33,600 nucleotides of DNA from Candidatus Nitrosopelagicus sp. (GCA_028242535.1 JAOJYB010000011.1:1-33600); one strand, 5' to 3'; positions 1-8,345 are shown, counted from the first letter of the stretch. Translations and numbers: made by a program. The notes: a model not told the origin generated them from the sequence alone.

Positions 1-538
1 TACAGTTTTATTATTAACTACTGGACCTAGAAATCAACATTCCGTTGGTAATCACGTACCTACATGGAATGAATATGAAGAACTCATTGAATCACTATGC
101 TCTTCAATTTCTAAGTCGAAATTAAATCTCATTATTAAGCGCCATCCAGATATTGCTGAAAATGATTTTTCAACAAAATTCTATAAAAAATTAGCCGATG
201 TTCATATCTTCAAATCTGGTGATGTCTCTGATCTAATAATGGATTCAAATCTGGTTGTTTCTGTTGGTGTATCATCTGGAATTTTAGAGTCTCAAGTTGT
301 TGAAAAACCTGTAATCTCTATTAATGTTGATTATGATATCTATGGACCTACTAAGTACATTCCTAATTCATGTCCGCATATACAAGTTGCAGAATTTGAA
401 AAGATTCTTTCAAAATTAGTAGATGAACCACAAATGATTGATGAATTAATCCAGAAAGGTAAAAGTTCTATTAATGATTCTATCAGTAATATCGGTAATT
501 CGTCAAAAATACTATTTGACACTTTAAATGAATTGTAA
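1..538 (+). CDS. Glycosyltransferase-like protein, C-terminal part (5' end outside window)
   Basis: The reading frame is open from base 2 to the stop at 538 with no suitable start near the edge, so this is the 3' end of a larger gene. An internal ATG at 239 lies in the middle of the conserved fold and is not the start. The visible part looks like the C-terminal Rossmann domain of a GT-B enzyme. It has a KRHPD segment, a hydrophobic strand ending VSVGVSSG, and then ESQVVEKPVIS, the usual place for nucleotide-sugar contacts and a GKP-like turn. Capsule, polysialyl and CDP-glycerol transferases share this pattern. A divergent UDP-GlcNAc 2-epimerase of the NeuC/LegG type is possible, but its usual D-S-G-G/E signature is not seen. 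A sugar 4,6-dehydratase follows 51 bases downstream. Confidence 0.6.
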   Translation, partial: TVLLLTTGPRNQHSVGNHVPTWNEYEELIESLCSSISKSKLNLIIKRHPDIAENDFSTKFYKKLADVHIFKSGDVSDLIMDSNLVVSVGVSSGILESQVVEKPVISINVDYDIYGPTKYIPNSCPHIQVAEFEKILSKLVDEPQMIDELIQKGKSSINDSISNIGNSSKILFDTLNEL

Positions 539-562
539 TAATGATACTTCATTCGTAAGTTT

Positions 563-573
563 TTTAATTATAA
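563..573 (+). promoter_or_regulatory. TATA-like box upstream of the PseB-like gene
   Basis: TTTAATTATAA is centred 22 bases before the ATG at 590, and no Shine-Dalgarno sequence lies between. The spacing fits an archaeal promoter giving a leaderless mRNA. This is inferred from spacing only. Confidence 0.45.
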
Positions 574-589
574 CAAAAAATCACTTCCT

Positions 590-1591
590 ATGTACAAGAA
601 TAAAAAAATCCTAATTACTGGAGGGACTGGTTCATTAGGTACTGCACTGACTAAGCGATTATTGTCCATGGATGTTGAACAAATTCGTATTTTTAGTAGA
701 AACGAATTCAAGCAGATATCTATGGAATCTGAAATATACGATGATCGTTTAAGATTTCTAATTGGTGATGTAAGAGATCAAAAAAGATTACGACGTGCTA
801 TTGAAGATGTAGACATAGTTTTTCATGCTGCTGCTCTCAAACATGTACCAAAAATTGAATACAATCCATTTGAGGCAATTAAAACTAATGTTGAAGGATC
901 ACAAAATGTTATTGATGCGTGTTTAGAAAATGATATTGAAAGAGCAGTTTGTATAGGTACTGATAAAGCTGTTTCTCCACTGAACACATATGGTGCAACC
1001 AAATTACTGATGGAAAAATTATTCATTAATGCTCAACAATACTCTAATCCAAAAAAACATCCAACAAAATTCTTTGCAGTTAGATATGGTAATGTTTTTG
1101 GAAGTAGTGGTTCTGTTATACCTAAATTCATTGATCAAATAAAGAATAATCAAAGTTTAACCATCACTGATGAAAAAATGACACGATTTAGTATAACCAT
1201 GCAACAAGCTTTAGATTTTATATTGAAAGCAACTGAATTAGGAAATGGAACAGAAATTTTTATCCCACGATTAAAATCCTATAATTTGGAACAAGTTAAA
1301 AACACTCTTTTTGATTTATGTGGAACATCTGATTCAAAAATTATTGGTATAAGACCTGGTGAAAAATTACATGAAACATTGATTAATTTTGATGAAATGC
1401 GTTCTGCATGGATCTATAATGATCTATATGTAATTCTAAATGAGGGATTCAGTTCTGAGTATTTACAAAATACTTATCCTGGCTTAACTAAACTTGAGAA
1501 TATTAGTACTTACTCTTCAGATAATTCTGAAAAAATGAGTAATGATGAACTTAAACAAACCATTTTGGATTCAAATTTAATAAAAAAATAA
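590..1591 (+). CDS. UDP-GlcNAc 4,6-dehydratase family protein (PseB/FlaA1/CapD-like)
   Basis: An extended short-chain dehydrogenase of 333 aa, the usual length for soluble PseB/FlaA1. The NAD-binding GGTGSLG is at residues 11-17. A DVRD motif near 60-63 and HAAALKHVP near 79-87 follow. The active-site block runs TDKAVSP then N-x-YGATK, with Asp125, Lys126, Tyr134 and Lys138, the signature of the inverting 4,6-dehydratases. Family members turn UDP-GlcNAc into a 4-keto-6-deoxy sugar, the first step to pseudaminic acid and related 2,4-diamino sugars. There are no membrane segments, so it should act in the cytosol. The aminotransferase at 4197-5285 and the synthase at 3464-4195 are plausible later steps. 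Whether the product has L-altro or D-gluco form cannot be read from the sequence. Confidence 0.88.
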   Translation: MYKNKKILITGGTGSLGTALTKRLLSMDVEQIRIFSRNEFKQISMESEIYDDRLRFLIGDVRDQKRLRRAIEDVDIVFHAAALKHVPKIEYNPFEAIKTNVEGSQNVIDACLENDIERAVCIGTDKAVSPLNTYGATKLLMEKLFINAQQYSNPKKHPTKFFAVRYGNVFGSSGSVIPKFIDQIKNNQSLTITDEKMTRFSITMQQALDFILKATELGNGTEIFIPRLKSYNLEQVKNTLFDLCGTSDSKIIGIRPGEKLHETLINFDEMRSAWIYNDLYVILNEGFSSEYLQNTYPGLTKLENISTYSSDNSEKMSNDELKQTILDSNLIKK

Positions 1592-1651
1592 ATTTATAAT
1601 ATTTCAAGTTTTTTTATAAAGAAACAAATATCTGTAATTCTTCATTCTATT

Positions 1652-2146
1652 ATGAATGAAGTTTTAGATGAACGTAATGGTATTATTTTTAGACACTGTA
1701 GAAAAGAGGATATTAATTCTGTTAAAGAAATTAATGAAAAAACATTGCCTGATGGTCATTCTGATTATATTTATCAAGTTCTTCTAACTGAGTGTTCTGA
1801 AGCATTTATTGTAGCCGAAAAAAATACTAGAATAATTGGGTATGTCATGTGTGGAACTGATTTTGGATATTCAAATTTTGATACATCTGGAATTGTAAAG
1901 AAAGGACATATTGTTTCTCTTTCTTTATTAGAAGAACATCGTGGAAATGGAATTGGGAAAACTCTTGTAGCTGAAGCACATAAAGGTCTAAAACAGAAAG
2001 AATGTAACGAAACATATCTTGAAGTACGTCTTAGTAACACAATAACGATTAATCTTCATAAAGGATTTGGTATGGAAATTAAAAAAATCTTAAAATCATA
2101 TTATCGTGATGGCGAAGATGCATATCGTATGATTATAAAATACTGA
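1652..2146 (+). CDS. GNAT N-acetyltransferase, RimI/archaeal NAT-like
   Basis: A GNAT protein of 164 aa. The acetyl-CoA loop EEHRGNGIG sits mid-protein, preceded by the strand GHIVSLSLL. The end carries LEVRLSN, then a helix with GFG, and YYRDGEDAYRM. That C-terminal pattern (EVR-x-SN ... YY-x-DGEDAY-M) is typical of RimI and archaeal Ard1/Nat enzymes, which acetylate protein N-termini, rather than of sugar acetyltransferases. It may therefore be a protein-modifying enzyme that happens to lie in the glycan island. A TTTTTTATAAA tract about 38 bases before the ATG could be its promoter, leaving a short leader. No overlap with either neighbour. Confidence 0.72.
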   Translation: MNEVLDERNGIIFRHCRKEDINSVKEINEKTLPDGHSDYIYQVLLTECSEAFIVAEKNTRIIGYVMCGTDFGYSNFDTSGIVKKGHIVSLSLLEEHRGNGIGKTLVAEAHKGLKQKECNETYLEVRLSNTITINLHKGFGMEIKKILKSYYRDGEDAYRMIIKY

Positions 2147-2246
2147 ACAAAAAATATTCAATAATAGAATCATTGACTAGTGATGTCTAGAATCTGTAAT
2201 ACTATAGTCTCGTAATGAATTTAATGAAGAAATATTACTTTTTATT

Positions 2247-2930
2247 ATGATTTTATCAATTAGTCAACCCACACTTTATCCATGGATTGGATTCTTTGAT
2301 ATTATTAAAAAATCTGATACTTTTGTATTTCTTGATGATGTACAGTTCAATAGACACGGCTGGCAACAGAATAATCGAATTAAAGATCCAAATTCTGAAC
2401 AAGAAGTATGGCTAAACATACCTGTTAAAAAAACAAATTTGGATACTAAAATTAATGAGATAAAAATTGACAATTCACAAAAATGGAAAAGAAAACACAT
2501 ACGTGCACTTGAAACATGTTATGGTACAAATTTTAAACAAATAGATTGGTTGACTGAATTATTTTCTAAGGATTATGAAACCTTATCTAATTTTAATATT
2601 GATTTCATTGAAAGATGTTGTAAATATCTTGAAATCAAAACTAACTTGATTCTTTCTTCCACATTAAACATACCCGGAGAAAAAACTGAAAAACTAGTTA
2701 ATATCTGCAAATCTCTTTCAGCAGATTCATACCTTAGTACCATTGGAACAAAAGAAAAATATCTAAAAAATGAAGAGCATAAATTTGAAAATGTTGGAAT
2801 TGAAGTTATTTATCATGATTATAAACATCCCGTATATTCTCAACGTGGTAAAAAATTCTTAGACCATTTATCTATTTTAGATCTAATATTGAATCTAGGC
2901 TATGAATCTAAAAATTTTTTTTTAAGATGA
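2247..2930 (+). CDS. WbqC-like family protein
   Basis: A 227-aa protein that opens with ISQPTLYPWIGFFD, followed by VFLDDVQFNRHGWQ-x-NRI. This is the characteristic start of the WbqC family, found in many polysaccharide and nonulosonic acid clusters. The biochemical role of the family is poorly defined. It is soluble, with no signal peptide or membrane helix. The gene ends in a nine-T run encoding the last Phe residues and stops seven bases from the end of the convergent acetyltransferase gene. Its presence here supports a sugar-modifying role, but the substrate cannot be named. Confidence 0.82.
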   Translation: MILSISQPTLYPWIGFFDIIKKSDTFVFLDDVQFNRHGWQQNNRIKDPNSEQEVWLNIPVKKTNLDTKINEIKIDNSQKWKRKHIRALETCYGTNFKQIDWLTELFSKDYETLSNFNIDFIERCCKYLEIKTNLILSSTLNIPGEKTEKLVNICKSLSADSYLSTIGTKEKYLKNEEHKFENVGIEVIYHDYKHPVYSQRGKKFLDHLSILDLILNLGYESKNFFLR

Positions 2931-2937
2931 GATTATT

Positions 2938-3348
2938 TCACTCAAAATATTTTACAACAGTTTGTTGACTAATCACATATCCATTTTTTTGAAGAAACTT
3001 CATAAATTTTTTATTTCTTGGACTTACATTAAACACAAATCGTTTATTTTGTTCATTTTTCATTAAACACTCTAAAATCTCTTTGAGCATACTTTCTCTA
3101 AAATATTCTTTTTTCAAATGTAATCCAATTTCATCAGCTTTAGTTAAATAAACAGAACCAATTTTTTTATTTTTTTCAAAAATTATATACCATTTTGAAT
3201 ATGGTTTTGATAATACGAATTTTACATGTTCATCATAAGTGGGCATTTTTTTATGTGAAATATTTTCTCGTGGATCACGTTCTTTCAAGTGATTGAATAA
3301 AAATTTTAAATCTGATTTATTGATTAACCTAAATTTTAAATCATACAT
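2938..3348 (-). CDS. Small GNAT acetyltransferase, candidate sugar N-acetyltransferase
   Basis: A protein of 136 aa opening FRLINKSDLKFLFNHL, a usual GNAT first strand and helix. The middle has YIIFEKNKKIGSVYL, the beta4 hairpin, and the end has the FMKFLQKNGY helix-turn of the family. The pyrophosphate loop is weak: the stretch around HLKKEYFRESM replaces the usual Q/R-x-x-G-x-G/A, so acetyl-CoA binding may be altered. It lies next to a NeuB-like synthase, a DegT aminotransferase and an SpsF-like cytidylyltransferase. In that setting PseH or SpsD-type enzymes acetylate the new 4-amino group of the sugar. That role is inferred from context. Confidence 0.62.
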   Translation of the reverse strand: MYDLKFRLINKSDLKFLFNHLKERDPRENISHKKMPTYDEHVKFVLSKPYSKWYIIFEKNKKIGSVYLTKADEIGLHLKKEYFRESMLKEILECLMKNEQNKRFVFNVSPRNKKFMKFLQKNGYVISQQTVVKYFE

Positions 3349-3433
3349 TTTCCTTTCACTATATTTTTCATATTTTCATTATATATGGATTAATTATCTA
3401 TCATCACTTTGAATTTATTGGTGTAAATTAAAC

Positions 3434-3442
3434 AGATAAATT
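3434..3442 (+). promoter_or_regulatory. TATA-like box upstream of the short NeuB gene
   Basis: AGATAAATT is centred 26 bases before the ATG at 3464, within the divergent 115-base gap shared with the acetyltransferase gene. The match is modest. Confidence 0.3.
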
Positions 3443-3463
3443 CATTTTTTTTCTTGTTATAAT

Positions 3464-4195
3464 ATGAAGGCAATGATTGTAGCAGAAATCGCATCTAATT
3501 GGGAGGGAAGCATGACCAAAGCTGAAAAATTAATTCAAGAATCAAAAGATGCAGGTGCAGATGCTGTAAAATTTCAGATGTGGCGTGCAACAGATCTGTA
3601 TAATGATAAACATCCTGAATGGAAATTCATAAAAAAATCAGAAATCACTTTTGAAAAAGCAAAAAAATTAAAAAAAATTGCAGATCGTGCAGGAATTGAA
3701 TTTTTCTGTAGTGCATTTTATCCCGAAGCTGTCGAGTTTCTTAATAAATTGAATGTAAAAAGATACAAAATTGCATCACGAACTTGCTTATTTGATGATC
3801 CTTTCTCATTAGAAACTCTTGAAGCAAAATCATCTACTAAAAAACCAGTGATTATTAGTATGGGATTTGGTGGAAATAGAAAAAAAATTGAAAAAATTTT
3901 TTCCAAAAACAAAAAAACCTTTTGTTATTGTATATCTGAATATCCTACAAAAATGAGTAAAATAAATTGGAACCAGGCAAAAAACTATTCTGGATTTTCT
4001 GATCATACTTTAGGAATTACTGCTCCTGTAGTATTTTCGTTAATCAAAAAACAAATGAAAACAAAAGAAATTTTTATTGAAAAGCATGTTAAATTAAAAA
4101 ATTCTAAAGGGCCTGATGCCTCTTCATCAATTGATACTGAAGAATTAAAACAATTGGTAACACAAATCAGAATTATTGAAAAACTAAAAATCTAA
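3464..4195 (+). CDS. Short NeuB-like nonulosonic acid synthase lacking the SAF domain
   Basis: A 243-aa TIM-barrel synthase of the NeuB family. These enzymes condense phosphoenolpyruvate with an N-acyl-mannosamine-type sugar to give sialic, legionaminic or pseudaminic acid. Visible motifs are AEIASNWEG at 7-15, AGADAVKFQM near 30-39, FFCSAFYPE near 84-92, YKIASR, ISMGFGG, FSDHTLG and IEKHVKL. All are in NeuB order and include the metal and substrate histidines. The usual C-terminal SAF (antifreeze-like) domain of about 60 residues is missing. The protein ends just after the last barrel helix, and the next bases belong to a gene on the other strand. The longer paralogue at 24573-25628 keeps that domain. 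It may be a minimal synthase, may need a separate lid, or may be non-functional. Confidence 0.85.
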   Translation: MKAMIVAEIASNWEGSMTKAEKLIQESKDAGADAVKFQMWRATDLYNDKHPEWKFIKKSEITFEKAKKLKKIADRAGIEFFCSAFYPEAVEFLNKLNVKRYKIASRTCLFDDPFSLETLEAKSSTKKPVIISMGFGGNRKKIEKIFSKNKKTFCYCISEYPTKMSKINWNQAKNYSGFSDHTLGITAPVVFSLIKKQMKTKEIFIEKHVKLKNSKGPDASSSIDTEELKQLVTQIRIIEKLKI

Positions 4196-4196
4196 T

Positions 4197-5285
4197 CTAT
4201 GCATACTTGTTAACTGATTTAATTATTTTATCAACATCAGAATTAGTCAAATTTGGATGAATTGGTAATGATACAATCTTTTTCCCAAATTCTTCAGTAA
4301 CTGGTAATTTTGTTTGGTTTCTATAAAGACTCATTTGATGAGCTGGTTTGTAATGTATTCCAACTTCAATTCCATTTTCATTCATTTTCTTTATGAATTT
4401 TGTACGATTTTTTACAAGAATCCAATAAAGATGATAAGAACAATTTTTATCAAATGGAATTTTTTTATCTATACATATTTTTTCTTCATACTTTTTTGCA
4501 ATTGTTATTCTTTTTCTATTCATTTCATCAAGGTGTTCTAATTGGTTTAATCCAATAGCGGCTGAAAATTCATTCATGTAGTAATTATCTCCTAATTCTT
4601 TTACATCATATGATAGTCCTTTTCTATTTGTTATACCACACCAACGCTTAGAATTTAATCTATTTTTCATATTTTTAAAATTTTTATCATTTATTGAAAT
4701 TAATCCGCCTGTTGGCATAGCCAGATTTTTAACTGGATGAAAACTGAAACAAACAAATTTTCCATGACTACCAATTTTCTTTCCATTAAATGATGTTCCT
4801 GCTGCATGTGCAGCATCTTCTATTAAAGTTAATTTACTGTCTTTGCAAATTTTTTCTATATTCTTTAGATCACATGCTAGTCCTCCAAAATGAACTGGTA
4901 AGATTGCAACTGTTTTTTTTGTAATTGTATTTTTAATATCATCTATTGATATGCATCCTGTATTAGGATCTATGTCACAAAAAATAGGTTTTCCTTCATT
5001 TAGTACTATCGCATTAATTGTAGATACAAATGTTAGCGAAGGAACTATTACTTCTTTATTTTTTACATCCGATAATGATAATGCAAGGTTTAGTGCAGCT
5101 GTACCACTATTTACTGCAACACAATCTTTTGATTTTACATATTTCTTAAATTTGTCTTCAAATTTTTTAACTGAATTTGTACCTGCACCTGAAGCCCAAA
5201 AATGACTATCTAGCACCTTCTGAACTGACTCTTTTTCTTTTTTTCCTACATGAGGATCAAATAATTTTATTTTTTTCATCTTCAT
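4197..5285 (-). CDS. DegT/DnrJ/EryC1/StrS sugar aminotransferase (PseC/LegC/SpsC-like)
   Basis: A PLP-dependent aminotransferase of 362 aa, the normal length for the family. The cofactor block NSGTAALNLAL starts at residue 59, IEDAAHAAG is near 155-163 with Asp157, and SFHPVKN carries the PLP lysine at 186. The C-terminal GIEVGIHYKP is also typical. These enzymes transfer an amino group from glutamate to a 4-keto-6-deoxy sugar nucleotide, the step after the dehydratase encoded at 590-1591. The start overlaps the end of the upstream cytidylyltransferase gene by 29 bases, so the two are one operon. A second ATG two codons inside is equally possible as the start. It is convergent with the NeuB gene, with a one-base gap. 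Confidence 0.9.
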   Translation of the reverse strand: MKMKKIKLFDPHVGKKEKESVQKVLDSHFWASGAGTNSVKKFEDKFKKYVKSKDCVAVNSGTAALNLALSLSDVKNKEVIVPSLTFVSTINAIVLNEGKPIFCDIDPNTGCISIDDIKNTITKKTVAILPVHFGGLACDLKNIEKICKDSKLTLIEDAAHAAGTSFNGKKIGSHGKFVCFSFHPVKNLAMPTGGLISINDKNFKNMKNRLNSKRWCGITNRKGLSYDVKELGDNYYMNEFSAAIGLNQLEHLDEMNRKRITIAKKYEEKICIDKKIPFDKNCSYHLYWILVKNRTKFIKKMNENGIEVGIHYKPAHQMSLYRNQTKLPVTEEFGKKIVSLPIHPNLTNSDVDKIIKSVNKYA

Positions 5286-6024
5286 CTCTTTTTAGTGATT
5301 TTAACATACCTTCATTTGCTGGTATATGGGCATTAATCTTTACCAATTCTGGTTCCTCTGAGAATAATTTTAACACATCTTTCATGAAAATTGGCCTTCT
5401 CCCAATTTTTTTCACAATTTTTTTAATTAATTCGTAATCTTCAATTCTATCTAATGTTAAACGTAGTTGTCCAACATTCAATTCATTTTTTATATTTCCT
5501 AGTCTAAACCCATTCTTTTTATTTATCATATATGGGGTTACATGTTCTTTTTCTGATAATAGACTTGCGTTTTGCCATGATTTTTCTAATACATCAAATG
5601 AAAATATTTCTGAATCCATTCCTATAGGAAATGTTCTGATTAGTGTATTTGAGACATAATCAAAATCTTTCGTTAAATATTTCTCAATTACTTTATCGAC
5701 AATACCTGGATCAATTAACGGACAATCTGATGTTATTCTCAATATATTATTCAGGCTAAATTTTTTTGCACATTCATAATACCTATCTAAAACATTATCT
5801 GAACTTCCTCTAAAACATTCAATTCCTAATTCATTTGCTACTTTCTGAATCACATCATCCTGCTCTAAATTGGTTGTTGCTATGATGACTTTGTTTACTA
5901 ATTCACTTTGTGAAATCTGTTTTATAACATATTCTAAAACTGTATATTTTTCATCTATCTTCATTAATACCTTTCCTGGTAATCGTGACGATCCCATTCT
6001 AGCCTGAATTATACATCCAATCAT
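5257..6024 (-). CDS. SpsF/NeuA-type cytidylyltransferase
   Basis: A 255-aa nucleotidyltransferase. The N-terminal CIIQARMGSSRLPGK (residues 4-18) is the nucleotide-binding signature of the SpsF group in the CMP-sugar transferase superfamily. TSDCPLIDP near residue 98 supplies the metal-binding acidic residues. SpsF proteins accompany NeuB-like SpsE, DegT-like SpsC and the SpsD acetyltransferase in Bacillus spore-coat polysaccharide genes, and all three types occur here between 2938 and 5285. It probably activates the product of the short NeuB with CMP, although some SpsF homologues have been annotated as glycosyltransferases. It is the first gene of a two-gene operon and overlaps the aminotransferase start. 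The C-terminal tail DEDEKNK is low-complexity. Confidence 0.82.
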   Translation of the reverse strand: MIGCIIQARMGSSRLPGKVLMKIDEKYTVLEYVIKQISQSELVNKVIIATTNLEQDDVIQKVANELGIECFRGSSDNVLDRYYECAKKFSLNNILRITSDCPLIDPGIVDKVIEKYLTKDFDYVSNTLIRTFPIGMDSEIFSFDVLEKSWQNASLLSEKEHVTPYMINKKNGFRLGNIKNELNVGQLRLTLDRIEDYELIKKIVKKIGRRPIFMKDVLKLFSEEPELVKINAHIPANEGMLKSLKRDEDEKNKII

Positions 6025-6142
6025 TTTCCTTCAAAATTTCCAATATCTAGTAACAAGTACTTTTTTCTTAATATCATATAATATTGCTATCTTTTTTCTA
6101 CAAAAACATTACCAGTGATAATTAGGTGTCTGATTGATATAA

Positions 6143-6847
6143 TTGATAGGAAAGATAAAAAGTAATAAAAAAAAATGTTTATTCATGAATTATGTCTATT
6201 GTGCACATAGAGAATATTCATTTAATGTTTTCAAAAAACTGAAAAGAAAATATAAAAATTTTACATTAATAGATAATAAAAAGAAATTAACATTATCAAG
6301 ACTTAAAAAAATCAATCCAGAGTTTATATTTTTCCCTGACTGGTCTTGGTTTGTTCCAGAAGAAATTATAAAAAATTTTAATTGCATTTGTATTCATGAA
6401 TCAGATTTACCAAAATTTAGAGGTGGAAGTCCCATACAAAACCAAATTATTCGTGGTGTAAAAAAATCAAAATCTACTGCATTCCTTATGAATGAAAAAT
6501 TAGATTCAGGAAAAATAATTTCAAAAAAATCTTTATCTTTGGAAGGTTCTCTCGATGAAATTTTTTTAAGAATGGAGAAAAACAATTTTGAATTAATAAC
6601 AAATATTATTTCAAAAAAATTTAAACTCAGTCCTCAAAAAGGAACTCCGACCTATTATAAGAGACGAACTCCTTCTCAGAGTGAGTTAAAAGATTTGAAA
6701 AAATCAAAATTATACATACATAATTTTATCAGAATGCTTTCTGATCCATATCCAAATGCATACATCAAAATCGGTAAAAAGAAAATAATCTTTAAAACAT
6801 CACATTTTGATGGAAAAAATTTGTCGTTTGAAGGAGTTATTGAATGA
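6143..6847 (+). CDS. Sugar N-formyltransferase-like protein
   Basis: A 234-aa protein with the formyltransferase core. CIHESDLPKFRGGSP (83-97) matches the H-x-S-x-LP-x-x-RG loop, and KLDSGKI carries the catalytic Asp121. His85 is present, but the usual Asn two residues before it is Cys83. Members of this family move formyl from N10-formyl-tetrahydrofolate to an amino group, on Met-tRNA or on 4-amino sugars. The short length, without the C-terminal tRNA domain, and the setting favour a sugar. I chose the TTG at 6143 because the ATG at 6185 would cut into the first beta strand (KCLFMNY); this is not certain. The stop overlaps the deacetylase start (ATGA), implying coupled translation. Confidence 0.75.
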   Translation: MIGKIKSNKKKCLFMNYVYCAHREYSFNVFKKLKRKYKNFTLIDNKKKLTLSRLKKINPEFIFFPDWSWFVPEEIIKNFNCICIHESDLPKFRGGSPIQNQIIRGVKKSKSTAFLMNEKLDSGKIISKKSLSLEGSLDEIFLRMEKNNFELITNIISKKFKLSPQKGTPTYYKRRTPSQSELKDLKKSKLYIHNFIRMLSDPYPNAYIKIGKKKIIFKTSHFDGKNLSFEGVIE

Positions 6848-7557
6848 ATATACTAGTTCTTGCTGCACATCCAGATGATGAAGTTCTTGGAATGGGTGGA
6901 ACAATTAAAAAATTTACTAAAAAAGGATTTAATGTAAAAATTGTAATTTTTGCAACAGGAATAAGTGCTAGACGTTCTTCAAACTACAAAAATACTGAAA
7001 ATTATGATGTTGATGATAATACAATATTGAAGATGAATAAGCAAATTGAAAAATTGAAAATTGATGCTATATCTGCTTCTAAAGTTTTGGGAGTCTCAGA
7101 TATTGAATTTCTAGATTTTCCTGATAATGAAATGGATCTTATTTCTAATTTAGAAATTACAAAAAGTATAGAGAAAATTATTAAAAAATTTAAACCTGAC
7201 CAAGTCTTCACTCATTCAGGTTTTGATGTAAATGTAGATCATCGTATGTTATACAATGCAACTTTAGCTGCAACAAGACCTAAATCTAAATCTAAAATTA
7301 AAAGAGTGTATTCATTTGAAGTTCCATCTTCAACTGAATGGTATTTTCCTTCGCAATTTTCTCCTAATTTCTTTGTAAATATTGATAATGAAATAAAATC
7401 AAAAATTACTGCTCTTAAAAAATATAAAACTGAATTAAATAAATTCCCTCACCCACGCTCTACAATAGCGTTAGACGCAATTGCAAAAAAATGGGGATCT
7501 GTTTCTGGCTATAATAATGCAGAAGCCTTTACGTTAATACGTGAATTAACTGACTAA
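6844..7557 (+). CDS. PIG-L/LmbE family zinc deacetylase
   Basis: A 237-aa protein starting with LAAHPDDEVLGMGGT, the zinc-binding signature of PIG-L/LmbE deacetylases, with His9 and Asp12 as ligands and Asp11 as the likely general base. The third ligand, His133, lies in VDHRM. Relatives remove acetyl from N-acetylglucosamine units of GlcNAc-PI, mycothiol or bacillithiol precursors, antibiotics and surface sugars. There is no signal peptide, so it should act on a cytosolic precursor. It overlaps the formyltransferase gene by four bases. Deacetylase followed by formyltransferase suggests replacement of an N-acetyl by an N-formyl group on one sugar. That pairing is inference from gene order. Confidence 0.88.
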   Translation: MNILVLAAHPDDEVLGMGGTIKKFTKKGFNVKIVIFATGISARRSSNYKNTENYDVDDNTILKMNKQIEKLKIDAISASKVLGVSDIEFLDFPDNEMDLISNLEITKSIEKIIKKFKPDQVFTHSGFDVNVDHRMLYNATLAATRPKSKSKIKRVYSFEVPSSTEWYFPSQFSPNFFVNIDNEIKSKITALKKYKTELNKFPHPRSTIALDAIAKKWGSVSGYNNAEAFTLIRELTD

Positions 7558-7579
7558 TTGAAATATTTTATTTTATTAA

Positions 7580-8248
7580 TTACGGTGACCATTTTTCATT
7601 AATATCTCTGGCATTTTCATACCATTCGGCAACTTTTTCCCATGTTGTAACCTTCTCCCACTCGATTTGAAAATCTAAGTGATAATCCATTACTGCAAAA
7701 TAATCGTTCATAATATTTTCCCATGGTTTCTGGTCATTTCGAATTTTAGTTAAATACATTTTTCCAAAATAAGTTTCTGGTGATACTGAATAACTTCCAT
7801 CAAATAACGGCATTTTATTCCAAAACTCTCTCATGATTTCTGTTGTTGACACTAAGACAAAATCTGATATTCTATATTCATATGAAAATGTGTTCCAATT
7901 AACTGTCATAATTTTTTCTGGATGACATTTCTCTCTATACGTCTCAAAAATTTTTCTATTATGAATAAAAATATCCGATCTGGATTTGAGAATAATTTCT
8001 GAATCTATCGCTTTCAATCCTTCTTGTGAACCTATTATCTGAGCATTTATGTGAGTATCATGTGGTTTTGTTGGAGCAGGCTTTTCTATCTGAATTATTT
8101 CACAATCAATTCCACTTGGGTCCTCATTTTCCCAAGTAGAAAATACTATCTGGGCACCTGGAAAATTTTTGTTATACTCTGCTACTATGTCTTTTGTCCA
8201 TGAACTTACTCTCCCTTGTAATAAAATTCCAAATTCATGCTTTGCCAT
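7580..8248 (-). CDS. WavE-like lipopolysaccharide synthesis protein
   Basis: A protein of 222 aa. The start GILLQGRVSSWT, followed by FPGAQIVFSTWENED, then a segment NAQIIGSQEGL and ILKSRSDIFI, matches the WavE family in order. In WavE the R-S-D or R-T-D triplet is the likely DxD-like nucleotide-sugar site, and the family is thought to contain glycosyltransferases of LPS core and other surface glycans. It is soluble with no membrane segment. The gene stands alone on this strand, 22 bases tail-to-tail from the deacetylase gene and divergent from the large operon that starts at 8370. The donor and acceptor are not predictable. Confidence 0.75.
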   Translation of the reverse strand: MAKHEFGILLQGRVSSWTKDIVAEYNKNFPGAQIVFSTWENEDPSGIDCEIIQIEKPAPTKPHDTHINAQIIGSQEGLKAIDSEIILKSRSDIFIHNRKIFETYREKCHPEKIMTVNWNTFSYEYRISDFVLVSTTEIMREFWNKMPLFDGSYSVSPETYFGKMYLTKIRNDQKPWENIMNDYFAVMDYHLDFQIEWEKVTTWEKVAEWYENARDINEKWSP

Positions 8249-8345
8249 TAAATTTCAATTTAAATGATTACTCAATAAATATTGCCATCTAGTATTTTTT
8301 CTTCCAAAACATTATAGGGTTAGATTTTCACGATTATCCTGAGGC

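Noticed and set aside
1774-2040. 88-codon minus-strand open frame
   Set aside because: Antisense to the RimI-like gene, with an Arg/Ser/Cys-rich product and no family features.
5177-5437. 86-codon open frame across the aminotransferase/cytidylyltransferase junction
   Set aside because: It is antisense to two strongly supported overlapping genes and has low-complexity, Phe/Ser-rich content typical of a shadow frame.
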